Below, piece by piece: positions 1-6,790 of a DNA stretch of 64,000 nucleotides. The notes under the pieces are model-generated. The model worked only from the letters and a program-made list of their open reading frames with translations, was not told the DNA's origin and did no database searches. Within the stretch, counting starts at the first letter, position 1. Every line of letters begins with the position of its first letter. A program made the position numbers and the translations under genes. This stretch comes from Bog-473 sp963744935 (lineage in GTDB: Bacteria; Actinomycetota; Acidimicrobiia; Acidimicrobiales; RAAP-2): positions 806,001 through 870,000 of the forward strand of contig CAVUVM010000004.1 in the NCBI GenBank assembly GCA_963744935.1, in the 5' to 3' direction.

Positions 1-613
1 ACTCGAGGTAGTGCAGCGGATCCCACAACATGATCGAGTCCTCGACTGTCTTGAGGGAGATGTCGGGCAGGTGCAGGTGCGCGTACGGGTTCTTCAACGC
101 GTGCAGGCGGTCCTTGACCGCCACCATCATGCCGACGTCGCTCGGCGCTCCCGAACGGTGCATGTAGGCACGGATGATCGGTGCGAAGTAGCCGCCGGCC
201 CCGGCCAGCAGGGGGGCCGAGAAGGGCTGGGGCACCGAGAGCGCCCACATGGCGTCGGAGTCGCTCTGCTTCTCGAAGGCAACGGTGAGCACGCGCTCGT
301 GCACCCCGGAGGTCACGAGGTGCGCCGCGACGATGGCCGTCGAGCCGCCCACCGAACCAGCCGTGTGGACGCGGAACATGGGCTTGCCGACTGCGCCGAG
401 GGCGGGCGCCAAATACAGCTCTGGCATCATGACGCCTTCGAACATGTCGGGCGCCTTGCCGACGACCACGGCGTCGATGTCCGCGAAGGTCAGGTCGGCG
501 TCCTCGAGCGCGGCCAGTGCCGCCTCGCGCACCAAGCCGGCGATCGAGACATCATCCCGCCTGGCCTTGGCCACCGTCTGGCCGATCCCGATGACCGCGC
601 AGCGCTCCGCCAT
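1..613 (-). CDS. Thiolase-fold lipid-transfer protein (Ltp-like), 3' end cut by window
   Basis: The minus-strand frame opens with ATG at 613 (MAERCAVIGIGQT) and runs off the left edge, so about 204 residues are visible. The reading shows a thiolase N-terminal fold: a VIGIGQT opening, a VGKAPDMFEG segment and a TAGSVGGS stretch where thiolases carry their nucleophile cysteine. The cysteine is not present there, as is usual in non-thiolytic SCP-x/Ltp proteins. It overlaps the upstream thiolase gene by ATGA, so it is translationally coupled as the fourth gene of an operon with two DUF35 proteins. In mycobacteria such Ltp-DUF35 pairs act as aldolases on sterol side-chain CoA esters. That role here is inferred from family and context. 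Substrate unknown. Confidence 0.8.
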   Translation of the reverse strand, partial: MAERCAVIGIGQTVAKARRDDVSIAGLVREAALAALEDADLTFADIDAVVVGKAPDMFEGVMMPELYLAPALGAVGKPMFRVHTAGSVGGSTAIVAAHLVTSGVHERVLTVAFEKQSDSDAMWALSVPQPFSAPLLAGAGGYFAPIIRAYMHRSGAPSDVGMMVAVKDRLHALKNPYAHLHLPDISLKTVEDSIMLWDPLHYLE

Positions 614-1698
614 CACACACCCTCCAGGACACAGACGAGGTTCTGTTGCAGGCACGGGCCCGACGTGGCGTGCGCCACCGCCCGGTCGGCCTTTCCCGAC
701 CAGATGGCCTTGGCCGACTCGCCGATGCGGATGAGGCCGGCCGACATCATCGGGTTGGCCGCCAGCGCACCCCCCGAGGGGTTGCGCCTGACGTCGTCAC
801 CTAGGCCCAAGGCTTGGGCCAGGATCAGCTCTTGGTGCGCGTACGGCGCGTGCAGCTCGGCCACGTCCACCGTGCCGGCGGACACCCCTGCCTTCTCGCC
901 GGCCAACGTGGTCGACGGCGACACCGTGAGGTCGCGGGCGCCGATCGAGTGTGTCTCAATGCGGTGGTCGATACCGGTGATGAACGCCGGGCGCTCGCAC
1001 CACTCGTACGCCTTGTCGCCCGCGGCGAGAACCACAGCCGCGGCGCCGTCGGTGAGCGGGGGCAACGCGTGCCGGCGCAGCGGGGCGACTTCGTAGTCCT
1101 CCGCCAACAGTTCCTCGGGCGTGCGGTCGTAGGCCACCTGTGCCTTGGGGTTGGCCAGCGCGTCCCGGCGCGACCTGCTGGCCACGGCGGCGAAATCGGC
1201 TTCGGTGGCCATGCCGGTGTCGATCAGCGCCTGCGCCTGCAGGGCGGCCAGCGAGGTCGGATCGGGCCACAGCGGGGCCAGGTAGTAGGGGTCGAGCTGC
1301 ACGGACATGATCTCGCTGAGGTCGCCCATCGACGAACGGCCGAAGCAGTAGACGAGGGCGGCGTCGATCTCCCCTTCCTGGAGCAGCACCCAGGCCTCGT
1401 ACAGCGCCCAGGCCCCGTCCATCTCGACGTGGGACTCGGCCCGGGGGGGCCACACGCCGACGGCGTCGAGAGCGGCGACGAAGGAGAACGGCCCACCGAT
1501 CAGGTAGTCGGTCGAGCCCGAGCAGATGAAGCCGACGTCGTCCTTGGTGATGCCAATGTTGCCGAACACCTCGGCCACCACGGGCATCAGCATCTCGACC
1601 TCGTTGCGCGCGTCCTCCCGGCGCACGTTGTCGTACTGCGCGAACGACACCACGCCGACGGGCCGATGGCCCGACACCAGCTTCGGGAACCCGCTCAC
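613..1698 (-). CDS. Thiolase family protein, Ltp4/Ltp3-like
   Basis: A 361-residue thiolase-fold protein. The start is GTG at 1698, which overlaps the stop of the upstream DUF35 gene by GTGA. An open frame reaches further upstream to 2055, but that extension is arginine-rich shadow sequence. The protein opens VSGFPKLVSGHRPVGVVSFAQ, has FICSGSTDYLIGG in the region of the first catalytic loop, and LTDGAAAVVLA and HAPYAHQELILAQALGL later. It ends with RNPSGGALAANPMMSAG, the thiolase C-terminal NPxGG block. Gene order (two DUF35 pieces, then two thiolase-like genes) matches Rv3521-Rv3523 of M. tuberculosis, which belongs to the cholesterol gene cluster. Likely acts on steroid or fatty acyl-CoA. 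No exact substrate can be named. Confidence 0.85.
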   Translation of the reverse strand: MSGFPKLVSGHRPVGVVSFAQYDNVRREDARNEVEMLMPVVAEVFGNIGITKDDVGFICSGSTDYLIGGPFSFVAALDAVGVWPPRAESHVEMDGAWALYEAWVLLQEGEIDAALVYCFGRSSMGDLSEIMSVQLDPYYLAPLWPDPTSLAALQAQALIDTGMATEADFAAVASRSRRDALANPKAQVAYDRTPEELLAEDYEVAPLRRHALPPLTDGAAAVVLAAGDKAYEWCERPAFITGIDHRIETHSIGARDLTVSPSTTLAGEKAGVSAGTVDVAELHAPYAHQELILAQALGLGDDVRRNPSGGALAANPMMSAGLIRIGESAKAIWSGKADRAVAHATSGPCLQQNLVCVLEGV

Positions 1699-2189
1699 AG
1701 GTACTCCTTGTAGGTCTCGTAGTCGGCGTCGGGCTCGCCGGTTGGACGGAAGTACTTGACCGAGGCCAACGTCGGCCCCAGCTCCTCGGGTGGCACCCAC
1801 ACCGCCTCCACCCGCAGGCCCATGCGAACCTCGTCGATGGGGATCTCCTGGAGCAACCCCATGAACGAGAGGTTGGCTCCGTCGAGGAGGATCTGGCCAC
1901 AGATGTACGGAATCTCGATCGATTGGCCCGCGAAGGGCACGTTCACCACGCAGTAGGTGGTGACGGTCCCCGTGTTGGGCAGCTCGACGAGCTCGTCGGT
2001 GGGCACGCCGTCGGTCGGGCACGAGCCCCGTGAGGGGATGTACACCTTCTTGCACTTGGGGCAGCGCTGCCCGATGAACTTGCCCTCCTCATACCCGTGC
2101 AGGTTCTTGCTCATGGCAATGCCTGCGGTGAACACGTAATCGAGGCGCGTCGCCGCGTCCATCATTGTCACCGGCTCGCGCTCGCTCAC
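1695..2189 (-). CDS. DUF35 OB-fold protein with zinc ribbon (acyl-CoA associated)
   Basis: A 164-residue protein starting with GTG at 2189 (VSEREPVTMMDAATRLDY), overlapping the stop of the preceding gene by GTGA. It contains a rubredoxin-like zinc ribbon, CPKCKKVYIPSRGSC, followed by an OB-fold (TGTVTTYCVVNVPFAGQ ... GQILLDGANLSFMGLL). DUF35 proteins bind acyl-CoA and partner thiolase-like Ltp proteins, as in the ChsH2-Ltp2 aldolase. The next gene downstream is such a thiolase. The upstream gene is a second DUF35 protein. Together they look like the two halves of the double-DUF35 protein Rv3521, here encoded separately. Only three ribbon cysteines are evident. Confidence 0.85.
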   Translation of the reverse strand: MSEREPVTMMDAATRLDYVFTAGIAMSKNLHGYEEGKFIGQRCPKCKKVYIPSRGSCPTDGVPTDELVELPNTGTVTTYCVVNVPFAGQSIEIPYICGQILLDGANLSFMGLLQEIPIDEVRMGLRVEAVWVPPEELGPTLASVKYFRPTGEPDADYETYKEYL

Positions 2190-2647
2190 GATGCACCGCC
2201 GGCCAGCACGAAGTGACTGATGTCCTTGACGTGTCCGACGCGTTCGTCCTCGGGCGCGAACTCGGGGCGCACGCGCATGCCGGTGGAGACCTCGTCGGGC
2301 CCGGCCGCGGGAAGCACGTGCAGGAACGATGTGTCGGCGCCGTCGAAGCGAACCAAGATCCAGGCGAACGGCCTCTGCAGCGGGTGCTTCGGGCGCGGGC
2401 GCGGCACCCAGGACCATGAGGTGACCGTCCCTTCGGGGCCCACCTCGACCACGCCAGACGTCTCCTCGCCGGTCTCGGGGTCGTACTCGGTGGGAGGCAC
2501 GATCACCCGACCACCAGTGCCCCGGGTCCCCACAACCTTCCCGTCGCGCAGCGCGGTCAGGAAGGCCCCGATGACCGGCCCGACCGAGCGCACGAACGGG
2601 TACTCGAGGACATGGTCTGCCGTGTAGATCTCGGCCTCGTCTGCCAC
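2186..2647 (-). CDS. DUF35 OB-fold protein lacking ribbon cysteines
   Basis: First gene of the four-gene minus-strand operon. I prefer GTG at 2647 because GGGAGG lies just upstream at ribosome-binding distance. GTG at 2659 is the alternative. The 153-residue product (VADEAEIYTADHVLEYPFVRSVG) has a degenerate ribbon region without cysteines (GTGGRVIVPPTEYDPETGEE) followed by an OB-fold (GTVTSWSWVPRPRPKHPLQRPFAW, then FDGADTSFLHVLPAAGPDEV). This matches the N-terminal half of Rv3521-type proteins, while the next gene supplies a half with ribbon cysteines. Probably a non-catalytic subunit of an Ltp-DUF35 aldolase or hydratase complex, inferred from family. Confidence 0.78.
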   Translation of the reverse strand: MADEAEIYTADHVLEYPFVRSVGPVIGAFLTALRDGKVVGTRGTGGRVIVPPTEYDPETGEETSGVVEVGPEGTVTSWSWVPRPRPKHPLQRPFAWILVRFDGADTSFLHVLPAAGPDEVSTGMRVRPEFAPEDERVGHVKDISHFVLAGGAS

Positions 2648-2692
2648 GTCACCTCCCACTCCTGCGGGCCACAGGCCCGGATGAGGGTGAAA

Positions 2693-2706
2693 CTAGAACA
2701 GATTCC
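2693..2706. promoter_or_regulatory. Possible KstR-like operator upstream of DUF35-thiolase operon
   Basis: The bases TAGAACAGATTCCA lie 46 bp upstream of the GTG at 2647. They resemble the mycobacterial KstR consensus TnnAACnnGTTnnA: one half (AAC) is exact, and the other half has ATT instead of GTT. A KstR-like TetR gene is present at 56927. Single site with mismatches, so tentative. Confidence 0.3.
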
Positions 2707-2814
2707 ATTTTCGTGCCAGGAGCCGGCTCTCCAGCGAAAGCCAGTTGTGGTGCAGACATTTGGTGCAAACGGGATTGCTGCACCAGAAGGTTTCGGCAGT
2801 CGTACGCTGGCCAA

Positions 2815-3009
2815 ATGGCTCTTGCTGGCTTCTACGCGCAGGCCGTTCTCTTCGGCGTCCAACCGAGTGGAAGTGGCTGGGTCGGCTGGGTGATCGTGGT
2901 CGTCGTGGTGGTTTTCGGTGCCAGCACACTCCTCGCAGGCAGGCCACAGAAGGCAAGAGCACGAATCGCCAAGTGGCGTTCTCGCCGTCAGGACGGCAGC
3001 GGCAGCTAG
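2815..3009 (+). CDS. Small single-pass membrane protein, hypothetical
   Basis: A 65-residue reading frame starting at ATG 2815 (MALAGFYAQAVLFGVQPSG). It has one strongly hydrophobic segment (WVGWVIVVVVVVFGASTLLAG, about residues 22-42) followed by a basic tail rich in Arg and Lys, ending QDGSGS. The shape (short N-terminus outside, one membrane span, positive tail inside) is that of a genuine small membrane protein rather than a chance frame. Its codon use resembles the neighbours. It lies alone between the divergent DUF35 operon and the convergent UbiB-like gene. A frame opening at 2713 adds an unconvincing cysteine-rich leader. Function unknown. Confidence 0.5.
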   Translation: MALAGFYAQAVLFGVQPSGSGWVGWVIVVVVVVFGASTLLAGRPQKARARIAKWRSRRQDGSGS

Positions 3010-3022
3010 ACGCAAATCCCCG

Positions 3023-3046
3023 GGAGCCCAGGAGCCCAGGAGCCCA
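3023..3046. repeat. Three tandem copies of GGAGCCCA
   Basis: An 8-bp unit GGAGCCCA is repeated three times in the short gap between two convergent genes. No coding role is seen. It could affect RNA structure at the shared 3' end. Confidence 0.6.
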
Positions 3047-3092
3047 GGAGGGCCCGAAGCCAGGTGCCAGGTGGCCGGCCCGGTGCGCGCGC

Positions 3093-4694
3093 TTAGCCCT
3101 CGAGGCTCGCCATGTCCACGCCGGCCAGCAGCTGCTCAATGAAGGCGCGGTCATTGAGGATGGGCACCTCCGAGACGAACATGCGGCCGTAGCGCTCGAA
3201 GTACATGAGCTGCTTGGCCAAGAGGAATGTTCCCCGGTCGAACTCCGACATCAGCCCGCCGGACTCGTCGGCCATCCTCCGCACCCGGCGTTGGGTGCGG
3301 AGACGGCGCAGGATGGCCCGGACGCTGCGCCGGTGTGCCTCCACCCCCTGAGCCCGGGCCATCTGCAGCTGGATCGTCTGCATGATGCCCGCCAGGCTCA
3401 CCTCACCGAAGGGCCGGGTCAGCGCCGGCTCGAGGATGGAGCGGAAGAACGCAGTGAGGTCGTCGCCGGACAGGCCGACCGCGACACCGATCGCAGGCCC
3501 GTAGACGTCGGTGATGTGCTTGGTCACCACGGGCCACGCGTCCTCGTTGCCCATCGCGGCCGAGAGCAGCGCGATGAAAAATCGGTGGGTCCTCGGGTCC
3601 AGGCGGCCGACGATCCCCCAGTCGATCACGCCGATGCGACCGTCGCGCAGGAGCATCATGTTCCCGGCATGCACGTCGCCGTGAAAGGCGCCCCAGCGCA
3701 CCGTCGTGAGGAAGAACGCGCGCATCACCTCCTGCACGAGCGGCGTGGGGTCGTGTCCGAGCTCGGCCACCTGGGCCAGGTCGTCGATCGGCACGCCGTC
3801 GAAGAACTCCATGGTCAGCACGTTGCGCCCGGAAAGGTGGACGTGCGGATCGGGGACCGCCATCAACCGGAGGTCGAACTCGTTCTGCAGTCGGCGGAAG
3901 TGCACGAGCGAACGCGCCTCGTTGCGCAGGTCCATCTCCTCGCCGATCTGGACGCGGAACCCCTCGAGCAGCTGCAGGACGTTGCCCGCCATCTGGTCGC
4001 CGGTCTGGCGCACCAGGATTTCGAGGAGCGGCTGCATGAGGTCGAGGTCGGTCGCGACGAGCTGCTCGATATCTGGACGCAGCACCTTCACGGCCACCAC
4101 GCGCCCGTCTAAGAGCCTGGCCCGGTGCACGACGGCGATGGAGGCGGTCCCGATGGGTTCGGGGTCGAACTCGGCGAAGGCGTCGCGCAGCGACAGGCCG
4201 AGGTCCTCTTCCACCCGTTGGCGCACGTCGGGGAAGGGCACGGCCGGCCCGGTGTCAAGGCACGCCCGGAACTCGTCGGCCACCTCGTCGCCGAACATCC
4301 CGGGCGAGGACGCGATGATCTGGCCGAACTTCATGAAGGTGCCGCCCAGGTCCTGGAAGCTCTTGCGCAGGGGGCGGGCGAGCTGCGCCGGCGGCAGCGC
4401 ACCGTGGCGGATGGTCCGCACCTGGCGCAGCGCCGTTGGCGTGAAGTGGACCGCGACAACTTTGGCGATCGTGCGGCTGCGCCGCAGGAGCTGGCGGCGC
4501 GTCGGATCCGGCAGCCGGCGTGGGTAGATCCGCGGGACGTCCTCGGTCAGCGGTTGCGGCGCCGGGCGCCCACGCACGTGGGATCCACCGTCCGCCCCTG
4601 CGTCCGCCGCGCGTCGGGTCACCGGGTCAGGGTAGGCGAGGAGGCCGCGTGGGGATTCAATCCCCTGGTCGGCAACCGGCACCGCCCTGGGCAT
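3093..4694 (-). CDS. ABC1/UbiB/AarF family atypical kinase
   Basis: A 533-residue protein of the ABC1/ADCK family, membrane-associated ATPases or kinases linked to quinone and lipid metabolism. The KxGQ family motif is at residues 122-125 (MKFGQIIASS). The nucleotide-binding lysine region is AVKVLRPD (about 201-208), the acidic helix is MDLRNEA (about 254-260), the catalytic loop is HGDVHAGN (338-345) and the metal-binding motif is IDWG (357-360). The first 60 residues are proline- and arginine-rich and unlikely to be conserved, so translation might begin later than the ATG at 4694. The C-terminus carries the basic region RRLRTQRRVRR. Stands alone, downstream of an SRPBCC gene and separated from it by a hairpin. 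Substrate unknown. Confidence 0.88.
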   Translation of the reverse strand: MPRAVPVADQGIESPRGLLAYPDPVTRRAADAGADGGSHVRGRPAPQPLTEDVPRIYPRRLPDPTRRQLLRRSRTIAKVVAVHFTPTALRQVRTIRHGALPPAQLARPLRKSFQDLGGTFMKFGQIIASSPGMFGDEVADEFRACLDTGPAVPFPDVRQRVEEDLGLSLRDAFAEFDPEPIGTASIAVVHRARLLDGRVVAVKVLRPDIEQLVATDLDLMQPLLEILVRQTGDQMAGNVLQLLEGFRVQIGEEMDLRNEARSLVHFRRLQNEFDLRLMAVPDPHVHLSGRNVLTMEFFDGVPIDDLAQVAELGHDPTPLVQEVMRAFFLTTVRWGAFHGDVHAGNMMLLRDGRIGVIDWGIVGRLDPRTHRFFIALLSAAMGNEDAWPVVTKHITDVYGPAIGVAVGLSGDDLTAFFRSILEPALTRPFGEVSLAGIMQTIQLQMARAQGVEAHRRSVRAILRRLRTQRRVRRMADESGGLMSEFDRGTFLLAKQLMYFERYGRMFVSEVPILNDRAFIEQLLAGVDMASLEG

Positions 4695-4708
4695 GTCGAG
4701 CCGGCCTC

Positions 4709-4729
4709 CCCGCGAGTGCTTCTCGCGGG
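4709..4729 (-). terminator. Hairpin between SRPBCC and UbiB-like genes
   Basis: CCCGCGAG, loop TGCTT, then CTCGCGGG form an 8-bp perfect stem just after the stop of the minus-strand SRPBCC gene (4736) and before the UbiB-like start (4694). No T tract is evident, so it may be a weak terminator or an attenuator between the two genes. Confidence 0.4.
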
Positions 4730-4735
4730 AGCTGC

Positions 4736-5116
4736 TTAGGAGAAGGTCCCCTCGAGCGAAGCCAGGGCCGCCTTGTAGGTGTCCCCGAAGATCGGCGCCA
4801 TCTCGTCGGGGGTGACGTCATAGGCCCAAATCACCTTGGACCCCTCTCCGGCGGGCTCGACCGAAATGGTGGCGGTGTGACTGTCGATCGGCACGCCTTC
4901 GACCACCGAGTAGGTGATGACGCGGTTCTCCTCGTCCTTGGCCAGGAGGCGCTCGCGGATCTCCATACCGAACATCCCGATGATGCGGTCGTCACCCTCC
5001 ATGCGGAAGGAGTCGATGCCGGGGAAGAAGTCCGCGACACCGGCGAAGTCGCCGACCTTCTTCCAGACCTCGTCGGGCGCCGCCGCCACCGACACGTCCA
5101 CTGCGCCTGCTGCCAT
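4736..5116 (-). CDS. SRPBCC (START/polyketide cyclase-like) family protein
   Basis: A 126-residue protein beginning at ATG 5116 (MAAGAVDVSVAAAPDEVWKKVGDF). The open frame continues upstream to 5392, but that part is antisense to the aldo/keto reductase and not credible. The reading shows the SRPBCC layout: an N-terminal strand, an APDEVWKKVGDF helix, FFPGIDSFRMEGDDRIIGM, RLLAKDEENRVITYSVVEG, and a C-terminal helix. Such proteins bind hydrophobic ligands in an internal pocket and act as carriers or cyclases. Transcribed divergently from the aldo/keto reductase with 127 bp between starts. Ligand unknown. Confidence 0.82.
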   Translation of the reverse strand: MAAGAVDVSVAAAPDEVWKKVGDFAGVADFFPGIDSFRMEGDDRIIGMFGMEIRERLLAKDEENRVITYSVVEGVPIDSHTATISVEPAGEGSKVIWAYDVTPDEMAPIFGDTYKAALASLEGTFS

Positions 5117-5243
5117 GGCTCTCACCTCACGCTCGTCGGGCTCGTCAACCGGGACCCGCCGGTACAGTACTGCCGGCTCCACGCCGAGGTCGCCTTCGGA
5201 CTCCGAACACGGACCATGGAGCCACGGAGGAAGGAGGTGGCCG

Positions 5244-6173
5244 ATGGAAACGCGCACGATCGGGTCGCTGACGGTGAGCGTCGTCGGGCTGGGCTGCAAC
5301 AATTTTGGCGGGCGTATCGGCCGCGCCGAGACCGCTGCGGTCGTCGGCGCCGCACTCGATGCCGGCATCACCCTCTTCGACACCGCCGACATCTACGGCG
5401 GCGCCAAGAGCGAGACCTACCTGGGTGCCGCGCTCGGTCCGCGACGCGACGAGATCGTGCTGGCCACCAAGTTCGGCGCGCCCTATGAGGGTCACGAGGG
5501 AGGGGCCTCTCCCGCCTACGTGCGCAGGGCCATCGAGGACAGCCTGACCCGGCTCGGGACCGACCGCATCGACCTCTACCAGCAACACATGCCGGATCAG
5601 AACACCCCCATCGCCGAGACCATCGGGGTCCTCGGTGAGCTGGTCGCCGAAGGAAAGGTGCGCGAGTTCGGCTGCTCCAACTTCAGCGCCGCGATGCTCG
5701 AGGAGGCGGCCACGGTTACCCCCGGCGGCGCACCGGGCTTCATCAGCGTGCAGAACCAGTACAGCATCTTGGCGCGCTCGCCCGAGACCGACGGGGTCCT
5801 CGACGAGTGCGACCGCGACGGCCTGGCGTTCTTGCCCTACTTCCCCCTCGCCAAGGGCCTGCTGAGCGGCAAGTACCGCGCCGGGGAACCCCTGCCCGAA
5901 GGTGCGCGGCTCACCAACCTCGGTGACCACGCCGCCTCGGACTTGACGGACGAGCGGCTGGGCGCCGTGGCGGCGCTCGAGGACCTGGCCCAGCGCCACG
6001 ACCACAGCGTGCTCGACCTTGCCTTCGGGTGGCTGCTCTCCCGGCCGGCGGTGGCCTCGGTCATCGCGGGCGCCACCCGCCCCGAGCAGATCACCGCCAA
6101 CGTGGCCGCCGGGGCGTGGCGTCCCGGCGAGGACGTGCTAGCCGAGGTCGACGCCATCGCGCCCCGAGGCTGA
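5244..6173 (+). CDS. Aldo/keto reductase
   Basis: A 309-residue NADPH-dependent oxidoreductase starting at ATG 5244, with a strong ribosome-binding site AAGGAGGTGG just upstream. It has the AKR catalytic tetrad: Asp46 (LFDTADIYGG), Tyr51, Lys76 (ATKFG) and His115 (YQQHMPD). The family features GCSNF, the NQYSILAR segment and the C-terminal cofactor region SVIAGATRPEQITAN are also present. The barrel is complete at usual length. It reduces carbonyl groups; the substrate cannot be read from sequence. Its last 36 bases overlap the end of the convergent membrane protein gene. Confidence 0.92.
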   Translation: METRTIGSLTVSVVGLGCNNFGGRIGRAETAAVVGAALDAGITLFDTADIYGGAKSETYLGAALGPRRDEIVLATKFGAPYEGHEGGASPAYVRRAIEDSLTRLGTDRIDLYQQHMPDQNTPIAETIGVLGELVAEGKVREFGCSNFSAAMLEEAATVTPGGAPGFISVQNQYSILARSPETDGVLDECDRDGLAFLPYFPLAKGLLSGKYRAGEPLPEGARLTNLGDHAASDLTDERLGAVAALEDLAQRHDHSVLDLAFGWLLSRPAVASVIAGATRPEQITANVAAGAWRPGEDVLAEVDAIAPRG

Positions 6174-6698
6174 GCGCGAGCGTCGCACCGGTGCGCCATC
6201 AGGTGCGCTCGGCGCCCCGGCGCCATCGGTGCGGCCCGGGCGCACCGGGGCCAGATGGACCAAGAGGTTGTAGGTGATCAACGCGATCGCCAGATGCATC
6301 GTCATGAGCACCGCCACGGCGTCCCCCGGTTGGCCCTGGTGCCAGATATAGAGGTCGGGCAGGTAGAGCACGAGCGTGACGATGATGGCGAGACGGAAGA
6401 AGAGCCACCGCGGCGCAGCGCTGATGCGGGTGACGATGGGCCACGCCGCACACGCGATGACGACGCCGATCACCGTCAGCTTGGCGTAATCGCTGAACTC
6501 GAAGTGGACGTAGCCCTTGGTGGCCGGGAACAGCCTGGTCCCGATCGCCACCAGCGCCGCATCGGCCGCCAGGGACAGGGCGATGGCCAAGGCCGTCGCC
6601 AGGGCGACGCGCCACCACTGCGGAGGGCGGTGCCCCGGGGAGAAGTCGAGGCGCGCCCAGGCCAGCACGCGCTGTGTCGCATCCGGTGACGCCGCCAC
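6138..6698 (-). CDS. Four-helix membrane protein, hypothetical (DUF6069-like)
   Basis: A 186-residue membrane protein. I chose GTG at 6698 (VAASPDATQRVLAWARLDF); an open frame continues upstream but is antisense-like and arginine-rich. Four hydrophobic segments are visible: VALATALAIALSLAADAALVAIG, LTVIGVVIACAAWPIV, FFRLAIIVTLVLYLPDLYIW and VLMTMHLAIALITYNLLVHL. The layout (helix 1, a loop with KGYVHFEFSDYAKL, three more helices, polar tail) resembles small DUF6069-type proteins of actinobacteria, from memory only. Function unknown. It follows the frameshifted membrane gene on the same strand. Confidence 0.7.
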   Translation of the reverse strand: MAASPDATQRVLAWARLDFSPGHRPPQWWRVALATALAIALSLAADAALVAIGTRLFPATKGYVHFEFSDYAKLTVIGVVIACAAWPIVTRISAAPRWLFFRLAIIVTLVLYLPDLYIWHQGQPGDAVAVLMTMHLAIALITYNLLVHLAPVRPGRTDGAGAPSAPDGAPVRRSRSASGRDGVDLG

Positions 6699-6790
6699 GC
6701 TGGAAACGTTACGGACGCGTGGCGCCCGGCGGGTCAGCCCCGAGAGGGATTCTCGCCGTTTCCCCTCATCCTTTCGGCTACGGATCGCTC

